A stretch of DNA of 63,733 nucleotides from positions 1 to 63,733 of the forward strand of contig JBILVO010000006.1 of the NCBI GenBank assembly GCA_044370415.1, in the 5' to 3' direction. The translations under genes were made by a program, and so were the position numbers. The notes under the pieces were generated by a model. The model saw nothing but the letters and a program-made list of their open reading frames with translations, was not told the origin of the DNA and ran no database searches. The DNA comes from CAMCQY01 sp044370415. GTDB taxonomy: Bacteria; Planctomycetota; Planctomycetia; Pirellulales; UBA1268. Shown here piece after piece: positions 1-6,877 of the stretch (positions are counted from its first letter, which is position 1; every line of letters starts with the position of its first letter).

Positions 1-208
1 GGCCGGGAGGGCCGAGCCCAGTGTGAAGCGAATGCAGCGCCGCTCCATCGCGTCGCACGGATGCGACGCTTAGCACCAGCGACCGGAGGTCGCCAAGCCG
101 GGGCGGCCGGGAGGGCCGAGCCCGGCGTGAACACGGATGCGACGCTTAGCACCAGCGACCGGAGGTCGCCAAGCCGGGGCGGCCGGGAGGGCCGAGCCCG
201 GCGTGAAC
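1..208. repeat. REP-like tandem repeat, 76-bp period
   Basis: Two nearly identical units start at 61 and 137 (period 76 bp). A diverged partial unit occupies 1-28, so the array runs off the left edge. Each full unit holds a perfect hairpin, GCGACC-GGA-GGTCGC (79-93 in the first copy), and a longer arm pair GCCGGG/CCCGGC. The last unit ends at 208, directly against the stop codon of the lipoprotein gene on the other strand. This looks like a REP/BIME-style intergenic element rather than coding sequence. It may act as a transcript 3' end for the minus-strand gene, which is inference. Confidence 0.8.
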
Positions 209-457
209 TCAGAGAATCCCGCCGTGCGTGCGGTAGAGCGTCATGTGGGACGGCTGATCCAGGAACCAGATCCGCTCCCACTCATCGGTGATCGCCCGCA
301 GGTCCTCCGACGTGTAGATCAGTTCCTCGGCGCGCCGTATCGGATCTCCCGAGTACATCGGGATCAGGCAGCCGGTGCTGGCCGAGAGCATGACGGCTGC
401 CAGGAGCACGCATGCTGCACGCCCGATCCTGCCGCCTGCGGGAACGTTGGCCTTCAT
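209..457 (-). CDS. small lipoprotein, planctomycete type
   Basis: The 82-residue protein opens with a short basic stretch, a hydrophobic segment and a lipobox-like LSASTGC, so it is probably lipid-anchored and exported. The mature part is about 55 residues and polar, with a conserved-looking end (YRTHGG). I chose the ATG at 457 because GGAGGTGA lies about six bases upstream of it. An ATG 15 bases further upstream overlaps that ribosome binding site and is less likely. Short lipoproteins of this pattern recur in planctomycetes, but I know no function. It lies downstream of the HU/IHF gene on the same strand across a 199-base gap. Confidence 0.72.
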   Translation of the reverse strand: MKANVPAGGRIGRAACVLLAAVMLSASTGCLIPMYSGDPIRRAEELIYTSEDLRAITDEWERIWFLDQPSHMTLYRTHGGIL

Positions 458-656
458 GACCGTCACCTCCATGATCCGATGTGCGCCGCCACGAGGCCTC
501 GCGGGGAAGCTCCCCGGCCTGCGGCCCGATCACCGGTCACCACCATGTGGACCGGGGATGTAGCGGACGACGTCCCGTCGCCGCGATGTTGATTTTCGGG
601 AAACGAGGCGGGGACGCGTGCCCGGGCCGGACGGGCCCGACCACCCAGACTGCGTG

Positions 657-1025
657 CTACCCCTGCCCGACCGCATCCTGCCCGGGCGTGTGACCCGTTC
701 CACCCTCTGCCTCCGGCCCGCCTTCCGCAGCTGCCGCGGCGGACCGATCGAGCTCCCGCACCCGGGCCTCCATCTCCTTGCCCGGCTTGAACGTGACCAC
801 GCTCTTCGCCTGCACCGGTACCCGCTCCCCCGTGCGGGGGTTGCGTGCCATGCGGGCGTCCCGCTTCTTGATCTGGAAAACGCCGAAGTTCCGCAGTTCC
901 ACCCGGCCTTCGCGGACCAGCGTGTCGATGAGGGCGTCGAACGTCCTCTGCACCAGTTCCTTGGTCCGCAACTGTGGCAGGTCGATCTGCTCGGCGATCG
1001 TCCGCACTATGTCTTTCTTCGTCAC
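657..1025 (-). CDS. HU/IHF-family DNA-binding protein
   Basis: This is a histone-like protein of the bacterial HU/IHF fold, expected to bind and bend chromosomal DNA as a dimer. From the GTG at 1025 the product is 122 residues. It starts TKKDIVRTIAEQ, followed by the dimerisation helices and the beta-arm signature ELRNFGVFQIKKRDARMARN with GERVPVQAK after it. The core ends near FKPGKEM, and about 35 extra C-terminal residues are Ala/Gly/Glu-rich. A TTG further upstream would add an atypical extension and would fall inside the predicted promoter, so GTG is preferred. HU versus IHF subunit cannot be decided from sequence alone. Confidence 0.88.
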   Translation of the reverse strand: MTKKDIVRTIAEQIDLPQLRTKELVQRTFDALIDTLVREGRVELRNFGVFQIKKRDARMARNPRTGERVPVQAKSVVTFKPGKEMEARVRELDRSAAAAAEGGPEAEGGTGHTPGQDAVGQG

Positions 1026-1063
1026 GGCTTCCACACTCCGCACAGGTGGTGCGAGTCGACGGA

Positions 1064-1092
1064 AGTCTATGGCTGGCAAGCATTAGTGTCAA
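1064..1092 (-). promoter_or_regulatory. sigma-70-type promoter of the HU/IHF gene
   Basis: On the minus strand, TTGACA (1092-1087) and TAGACT (1069-1064) are separated by 17 bases. The expected start is near 1057, giving a leader of about 30 bases before the GTG at 1025. The -35 box is a perfect consensus. This position also argues against starting the protein at 1079. Confidence 0.6.
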
Positions 1093-1276
1093 CGATCCAC
1101 CTCGTCTGGCACCCGGACCTGCAGAACTCCAACGGGGGAGTTATCGGCCGTACAACCGGCATTCTTGACACAATCGGCCATTTTCCCCGCGCTGCCGTCC
1201 TGCCACTTCGTTGTCACTCGGGGCAGCCACGGATGCCGCCCACCGGCCCTGCCACGGCTCCGCTGCGTCGACGATC

Positions 1277-1304
1277 TTGGGGACCTGGGAAAACCCACTA
1301 CACT
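1277..1304 (+). promoter_or_regulatory. possible promoter for pyrD-trpS-acpS
   Basis: TTGGGG and TACACT are separated by 16 bases, about 110 bases before the pyrD start. The -35 match is weak and the -10 match moderate. The rest of 1093-1410 shows no other gene. Confidence 0.35.
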
Positions 1305-1384
1305 CGGACGGCTCCGCTGGCAGGCCTCCGCACGGGCCTCCCGGTCGCCTTGCATGCACCAGGCTTCCGGTCTTCACAGTCCCA

Positions 1385-1410
1385 GTCTCCACGTTCCCGT
1401 CTCCACGTTC
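1385..1410 (+). repeat. 12-bp direct repeat at the pyrD start
   Basis: GTCTCCACGTTC occurs at 1385-1396 and again at 1399-1410, the second copy touching the pyrD ATG. No Shine-Dalgarno sequence is visible here, so the repeat occupies the place of the ribosome binding site. Confidence 0.7.
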
Positions 1411-2415
1411 ATGACCGCTCCCCTGCAGACTGCCCCGCGGTCGCCTGATGCGCAGCCGGGCCTGGCGGTGTCGCTCGGAAGGCTGCGACTGCCCAACCCG
1501 ATCATGGTGGCGTCGGGCACCTTCGGCTACGGCCGCGAGATGACCGGCTTCGTAGACCTGTCGCGGCTCGGCGGCATCGTGCCCAAGACGATCACGCCGC
1601 TGCCCCGGCAGGGCAACGTGCCGTGGCGGACGATCGAGACGGCGGCCGGCCTCCTCAACTCCATCGGGCTCGACAACGACGGCGTCGACGCCTTCCTCGA
1701 CCGCCAACTGCCGTGGCTCGTGCGCTGCGGCGCACCCGTGATCGTGAGCATCGCCGGGGCCTCGCAGGCCGAGTTCGTCGCGCTCGCCTCGCGGCTCGAC
1801 GGCGTGCCCGGCATTGCCGCGATCGAGCTCAACATCTCCTGCCCCAACGTCAGCCACGGCGTCGACATGGGGACGGACGCCGCCGCCTGCCGTGGCGTCG
1901 TCGCGGGCGTCCGCGGTGCGACGTCGCTCCCCGTGCTCGCCAAGCTCACGCCAAACGTCACCAGCATCGTCTCCATCGCGCAGGCCGCGCAGGAGGGCGG
2001 CGCCGACGCCGTCACGCTGATCAACACGTGCCAAGGAATGGCGGTCGACTGGCGCCGCCGCCGGCCGCTGCTGGGCAACGTGGTCGGCGGCCTCAGCGGT
2101 CCCGCGATCAAACCGATCGCGCTGCGGTGCGTCCACCAGGTGCGGCAGTCGCTCGGCATCCCGATCGTCGGCGTCGGCGGCATCATGACGCTCGACGACT
2201 GCATGGAGTTTTTCGTCGCGGGGGCCTCCGCCGTGCAGATCGGCACCGCGAACTTCGCCGAGCCGATCGTGTCGACGCGGCTGCTCGACGGTCTCCCCGC
2301 CGCGCTCGCCGAGCTCGGCGCCGCCGGCATGGCCGATGTGATCGGCACGCTGTCCCTGCCCGCGACGGCGGGCTGCGCCGCCGCCACTCCCGGGAGCCGT
2401 CCGCATGCCAGCTGA
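1411..2415 (+). CDS. pyrD: dihydroorotate dehydrogenase, class 1B type
   Basis: This cytoplasmic FMN enzyme oxidises dihydroorotate to orotate in pyrimidine synthesis. The 334-residue product shows the class 1 pattern: PIMVASGTFGYG near the start, the ELNISCPN motif with the active-site cysteine, the loop KLTPNVTSI, VGVGGI and GASAVQIGTANF for the FMN phosphate. Length and motifs fit class 1B, which uses NAD+ with a PyrK subunit; no pyrK is seen here. The ATG at 1411 was chosen because family members begin close to this point and upstream in-frame sequence is not conserved-looking. Its last 11 bases overlap trpS, so the two are probably co-transcribed. Confidence 0.92.
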   Translation: MTAPLQTAPRSPDAQPGLAVSLGRLRLPNPIMVASGTFGYGREMTGFVDLSRLGGIVPKTITPLPRQGNVPWRTIETAAGLLNSIGLDNDGVDAFLDRQLPWLVRCGAPVIVSIAGASQAEFVALASRLDGVPGIAAIELNISCPNVSHGVDMGTDAAACRGVVAGVRGATSLPVLAKLTPNVTSIVSIAQAAQEGGADAVTLINTCQGMAVDWRRRRPLLGNVVGGLSGPAIKPIALRCVHQVRQSLGIPIVGVGGIMTLDDCMEFFVAGASAVQIGTANFAEPIVSTRLLDGLPAALAELGAAGMADVIGTLSLPATAGCAAATPGSRPHAS

Positions 2416-3436
2416 TGCCACCCCGCCCGCCCCGGTCCGCGTGCTCTCGGGCATCCAGCCGACCGGCCGATTCCACTGGGGCAACTACTTCGGGGCGATC
2501 AGGCAGTACATCGACCTGCAGCCGGGCGATGACCGGCCGCAGGCCGAGGCCTACTACTTCATCGCCGACCTGCACGCCCTCACGACAGTCCGCGAGCCGG
2601 CACGCCTGCGGTCGCTGGTGCACGACGCCGCCGTCGACCTCGTCTCGCTCGGCCTCGATCCGGCACGGGCCACGCTCTTCGTGCAGTCGGACGTCCCTGA
2701 GGTGACGGAGCTCACCTGGCTCCTGATGACCGTGGCCCCGATGGGCCTGCTGGAGCGGTGCCACGCCTACAAGGACAAGAAGTCACGTGGCCTGCCGGCC
2801 GACGCGGGCCTGTTCACCTATCCCGTCCTCATGAGCGCCGACATCCTCGCCTACGACGCGACGGTCGTGCCCGTCGGCGAGGACCAGGTGCAGCACATCG
2901 AGGTCTGCCGCGACCTGGCCGGCACGTTCAACCATCTCTATGGCCCTGTGTTCACCCTGCCCGCCCCGCGGCTGGTGGCCGGAGGCGCCAGGGTGCCCGG
3001 CACCGACGGCCAGAAGATGAGCAAGAGCTACGACAACACGCTCGACGTGTTCGAGCCGGCGGCGGCCCAGAAGAAGAAGATCATGCGGATCACGACCGAC
3101 TCCCGGCCGATGGAGGAGCCGAAGAACCCCGACGACGACCACCTCTTCGCGCTCTTCTCGCTCGTGGCCACCGCCGACGAGACGCGGCGGATGGCCGATC
3201 TCTACCGCCGCGGCGGCTTCGGCTACGGGGAGGTCAAGAAGGCCCTGGCCGAGGCCGCGGCACAGTTCTTCGGCGAGGCCCGGGCGCGCCGGGCGGCACT
3301 CGAGGCCGATCCGGCGCGGATCGAGGGGATCCTGGCCGACGGGGCGCGGCGGGCGCGGGCGAAGGCAGGCGAGGTGCTCGCGCGGGCCCGGCGGGCCTGC
3401 GGCCTGGAGCGTCGTGCCGGAGGAGGCCGCCCATGA
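2405..3436 (+). CDS. trpS: tryptophanyl-tRNA synthetase
   Basis: This class I aminoacyl-tRNA synthetase charges tRNA-Trp with tryptophan. The 343-residue product carries a HIGH-like motif (GRFHWGNYFGA, about residues 21-31) and KMSKS at about 204-208. Between them are the tryptophan pocket segments SADILAYDA and VPVGEDQ, typical of bacterial TrpS. The C-terminal 90 residues are a helical anticodon-binding region rich in Ala and Arg. It overlaps pyrD by 11 bases and acpS by an ATGA, so the three genes look translationally coupled. Confidence 0.95.
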   Translation: MPADATPPAPVRVLSGIQPTGRFHWGNYFGAIRQYIDLQPGDDRPQAEAYYFIADLHALTTVREPARLRSLVHDAAVDLVSLGLDPARATLFVQSDVPEVTELTWLLMTVAPMGLLERCHAYKDKKSRGLPADAGLFTYPVLMSADILAYDATVVPVGEDQVQHIEVCRDLAGTFNHLYGPVFTLPAPRLVAGGARVPGTDGQKMSKSYDNTLDVFEPAAAQKKKIMRITTDSRPMEEPKNPDDDHLFALFSLVATADETRRMADLYRRGGFGYGEVKKALAEAAAQFFGEARARRAALEADPARIEGILADGARRARAKAGEVLARARRACGLERRAGGGRP

Positions 3437-3852
3437 ACGTGCTCGGCGTCGGCACCGACATCACGGAGTGCCTGCGGATCGCGCAGATGATCGAACGGCA
3501 CGGCGAGCTGTTCGTGGAACGGGTCTACACGCCCGTGGAGATCGAGTACTGCCGCAGCCGTCGCATGGCCACGCAGCATTTCACCGGCCGCTGGGCCGCG
3601 AAGGAGGCGGTGCTCAAGGCGATGGGCACCGGATGGCGGCGGGGCATCAGCTGGCGGGACATCGAGATCAGGAACGGCCCCGGCGGGCGGCCGCAGGCCT
3701 TTCTCAGCGGCGGCACCCGCGAGATGGCCGACAAGATGGGGATGCAGTGCATCCTGGTGAGCATTTCCCACTGCCGCTCGCACGCCACAGCGTTCGCCGT
3801 AGCGCTCGACGAAACGCCCTCGACGTTCACGGGCGACCTACCCTGGCTGTGA
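3433..3852 (+). CDS. acpS: holo-[acyl-carrier-protein] synthase
   Basis: AcpS transfers 4'-phosphopantetheine from CoA to the serine of acyl carrier protein in fatty acid synthesis. The 139-residue product has the magnesium motif GVGTDITE at the start and FTGRWAAKEAVLKAMGTG in the middle, both diagnostic. The SISH motif lies near residue 116. AGGAGG at 3421-3426 precedes the ATG by six bases, and the ATG overlaps the trpS stop as ATGA. The C-terminal 15 residues extend past the usual family end, and the gene overlaps the 3' end of topA by 15 bases in convergent orientation. Confidence 0.94.
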   Translation: MNVLGVGTDITECLRIAQMIERHGELFVERVYTPVEIEYCRSRRMATQHFTGRWAAKEAVLKAMGTGWRRGISWRDIEIRNGPGGRPQAFLSGGTREMADKMGMQCILVSISHCRSHATAFAVALDETPSTFTGDLPWL

Positions 3853-6660
3853 GCCGGCGGTCATTGGCTCCTCGAAGAGCGCGAGCTCCGCGATACCACC
3901 CTCCATGGTGAGCGCCGACAGCGGCGTGCCCTCGGCGACGGGCGTCGTGCCGTCGCGGCGGGTGAGGGTCAGCCGCGTCTGGCCGCTCATGTGCGTCGCC
4001 AGCTCGCGATCGAGTTCCTTTTGCCGGGCCTCGGGCAGCTTGGTGAAGGTCTCCCGGCCCCGGCACTTCGGAAACGCGCGGCAGCCGAGCCAGGGGCCGC
4101 GTTTGCCACCGCGGAGGTTCATCACGTCGCCGCACTTCGGACAGGCGATGTCGGTCACGAGCGGCGGGGCCGCGGGAAACTTGAGGTTGCCCTTGCGATC
4201 GAGGTTGAGGATGAAGGGCGGCGGTTCCGTCGGCACCCCCTCTGCCTTCCTGCCGCGGGGCTTCACGGGCCGCGGCTTGTCCTCGACGAGGAAGTCGCCG
4301 AACCGACCGGTCCGCTTCACCATCGGGACTCCGGCCGGAGAGAGCAGGTCGATCTGCTCCGGCAGCAGCGGCCGCCGCTGCCGGTCGACGGGGATCGCGT
4401 ACGAGCAGGCGGGCACCTCCTTGGGCTTCGCCGCCTTCCTCTTTTTCCCCTTCCCGGTCTTCGCCGGCGGCGGTGGCACCGGCACCTTCTCGTTGTAGCC
4501 GCTGCAGGAGAGGAACTCTCCCTTGCCGCCGAGGCGGTACTCCAGGCGGCGGCCGCACTGCGGGCAGGCGTAGGGCGAAGGATCCGCCTTCGCCTTCTCG
4601 TGCTCCTGCTGCATGGCCGTGTCGAGCTTCGGCGCGAGCTCATCGTGGAACTCGTGGAGCATGTCGGTCCAACGCTTCGTGCCCTGCGCGACCTGGTCGA
4701 GCTCCCGCTCGATCTCCCGCGTGTAGCCGATCTCGATGAACTGGTTCTCGAAGCCCCGCTTGAGGAAGCCGGTCACGGCCTCGCCGATCGCCGTCGCCTG
4801 GAATCTCCGGTCCTGCTGCACGACGTAGCCGCGGTTCTCGATGACGTTGATGATGCTGGCATAGGTGGACGGCCGGCCGATGCCCTCCTCCTCCATCTTC
4901 TTCACGAGGGTGGCTTCGGTGTACCGCGGCGGCGGCGCCTGGAACTTCTGCCGCGGCTCGATGTCGAAGGGCGCCAGCTGCGCCCCCTTCTCGAAGGAGG
5001 GGAGCACCTGCTCGCCGTCGTCACGGGGCGCCCCGCTCACCGCATAGAAGCCGTCGAACCGCAGGACGCGGCCGGTCGCCTTGAGGACGGCGCCGGTGTC
5101 GCGGTCGCTCCGCCGCATCCGCACCGCCGTGGAGTCCCACTCCGCGTCGGTGGCCTGGCAGGCGACGAACGACTGCCAGATGAGGCGGTAGAGCTTCAGC
5201 TGATCGGCTCCGTCTCGCGTATTGCTGAGAAACGCGGCGGCGATGGCGTCCGGCTCGCGGCTCACGTCGGTGGGACGGATCGCCTCGTGGGCCTCCTGCG
5301 CGCTCTCGTTCGAGCTCGTGTAGACGCGGGGCTTCTCTGGCAGGTACTTCGGCCCGAGCCGATTCTCGATGTACGCCCGGGCCATGGCGACCGCCTCGGG
5401 AGAGAGGTTGGTCGAGTCGGTCCGCATGTAGGTAATGAGGCCCACCCGGCCCTCGTCGGGCAGATCGATCCCCTCGTAGAGCTGCTGGGCGATCCGCATG
5501 GTGCGGTCGGTCGACATGCCCAGGCGGCTGCTCGCCGCCTGCTGGAGCGTGCTCGTGATGAACGGCGGAAACGGCCGCGAACGTGTCCGCGTCACGTCGA
5601 TCGACTCGACCGTGTAGCGGGCGGCCGGATCGGGCCGTCCGGCGATCCGCACCACGTTCTTCCCGCGACCACGGCCGTCTTCTTTCCGCTCGCGGACGGT
5701 CCGCACGTCGAGCAGGCCGGCCGCCTCGGCAGCAGCCTGCACGGGCGGCGCGAGATCGACCTCCGCCGTGTTCTCGGCCTCGATCCGCACGGGCTTGCCC
5801 GCGACCTCCACCAGGTCGCAGGCGAGCGCCCGGTGGTCGGCGAGCCAGGCCATCCGATCCCGCACCAGTGGCCCGCGGTCGCGTTCGTCGCGCTGCCCCA
5901 TAAAGGCCGACCAATCGCCGACGAGGGCGGCGGCCCGGGCGACGTCGAACGTCATGCAGGCCGAGATCTCCCAAGACTCGGACGGCGTGAACGCCCTGAT
6001 CTCCTGCTCCCGCTCGACGACGATCCGGGTGGCCACGCTCTGCACCCGGCCGGCGCTCAAGCCCCCGGCCACCTTCTTCCACAGGATCGGCGAGACCCGG
6101 TAGCCGACGATCCGGTCGACGATCCGGCGGGCCTGCTGGGCCTCGACCCGGCACATGTTGATGGCCCGCGGCGACTGGAACGCCCGCTGGATCTCCGCCT
6201 TGGTGATCGCGTCGAACGTCACCCGCTTGGCGTGGGCCGGGTCGACGCCGAGCACCTGGGTGAGGTGCCAGGCGATCGCCTCCCCCTCACGGTCGAGGTC
6301 GGTCGCGAACCAGATCTCGCTGGCCCCCTTGGCGAGCCGCTGCAGCTCCGCGACCTTCTTTTTCTTGTCGTCGTCGATCTCGTAGGTCGGCGCGAAGTCG
6401 TGGTCGAGATCCACCCCCGGGACGGGCTGCTTGGAGCCCTTGGGGGCCTTGCTCGGCAGGTCCCGGATGTGGCCGATCGAGGCATCCACGACGTAGCCGG
6501 GGCCGAGATACTTGCCGATCGTCTTCGACTTCGCCGGGCTTTCGACGATCACCAGCTGGTAGTCGCCCCGGGATGCCTTCCCCGATCCGGCCGCGCCGGA
6601 ACGCGGCGTGGCGGCACGGCGCCGCGGCGTTCCGGGTCGCTTGGACGACTTTTTGGCCAT
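3838..6660 (-). CDS. topA: DNA topoisomerase I
   Basis: Type IA topoisomerase that relaxes negative supercoils by single-strand passage. The 940-residue product begins with a basic low-complexity tail of about 30 residues. The TOPRIM domain follows, with Glu40 in IVESPAKSKTI and DLDRE at 121-125. The active tyrosine is about residue 411 in GLITYMRTDSTNLS. Two C4 zinc-finger modules lie near the C-terminus (YACPQCGRR and IACPKCGDV), separated by a Lys-rich linker. The ATG at 6660 is the natural start. Its 3' end overlaps acpS, so both stop codons lie inside the other gene and there is no room for separate terminators. Confidence 0.96.
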   Translation of the reverse strand: MAKKSSKRPGTPRRRAATPRSGAAGSGKASRGDYQLVIVESPAKSKTIGKYLGPGYVVDASIGHIRDLPSKAPKGSKQPVPGVDLDHDFAPTYEIDDDKKKKVAELQRLAKGASEIWFATDLDREGEAIAWHLTQVLGVDPAHAKRVTFDAITKAEIQRAFQSPRAINMCRVEAQQARRIVDRIVGYRVSPILWKKVAGGLSAGRVQSVATRIVVEREQEIRAFTPSESWEISACMTFDVARAAALVGDWSAFMGQRDERDRGPLVRDRMAWLADHRALACDLVEVAGKPVRIEAENTAEVDLAPPVQAAAEAAGLLDVRTVRERKEDGRGRGKNVVRIAGRPDPAARYTVESIDVTRTRSRPFPPFITSTLQQAASSRLGMSTDRTMRIAQQLYEGIDLPDEGRVGLITYMRTDSTNLSPEAVAMARAYIENRLGPKYLPEKPRVYTSSNESAQEAHEAIRPTDVSREPDAIAAAFLSNTRDGADQLKLYRLIWQSFVACQATDAEWDSTAVRMRRSDRDTGAVLKATGRVLRFDGFYAVSGAPRDDGEQVLPSFEKGAQLAPFDIEPRQKFQAPPPRYTEATLVKKMEEEGIGRPSTYASIINVIENRGYVVQQDRRFQATAIGEAVTGFLKRGFENQFIEIGYTREIERELDQVAQGTKRWTDMLHEFHDELAPKLDTAMQQEHEKAKADPSPYACPQCGRRLEYRLGGKGEFLSCSGYNEKVPVPPPPAKTGKGKKRKAAKPKEVPACSYAIPVDRQRRPLLPEQIDLLSPAGVPMVKRTGRFGDFLVEDKPRPVKPRGRKAEGVPTEPPPFILNLDRKGNLKFPAAPPLVTDIACPKCGDVMNLRGGKRGPWLGCRAFPKCRGRETFTKLPEARQKELDRELATHMSGQTRLTLTRRDGTTPVAEGTPLSALTMEGGIAELALFEEPMTAGSQPG

Positions 6661-6738
6661 GTGTGTTGGAGCCTTTGGTGGGCCGCCGGAGGGGGCCCGG
6701 GTGGGGCCGCCGGTGGCGGCTCGGAGGGGACATCGGGA

Positions 6739-6766
6739 TTGGCGCCGACACGGCCGGCGCTACAAT
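6739..6766 (+). promoter_or_regulatory. promoter of the PpiD/SurA-like gene
   Basis: TTGGCG and TACAAT are separated by 16 bases. The -10 box differs from consensus by one base. Transcription would start near 6773, leaving a leader of about 105 bases before the ATG at 6878. Confidence 0.5.
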
Positions 6767-6877
6767 CTTCGACCTGTCTCGGGCCGGACTCGACGGTCCC
6801 CAGCGTTACCCTCCGCTCTCTTTCCTTGTCAAGTCTCCACGGTTTCGCCGTCGGAGAAACAGCCCACAGGCGGTGCC

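Noticed and set aside
1..208. CRISPR array
   Set aside because: The units are 76 bp with no separate spacers and each unit contains its own hairpins, unlike CRISPR repeats.
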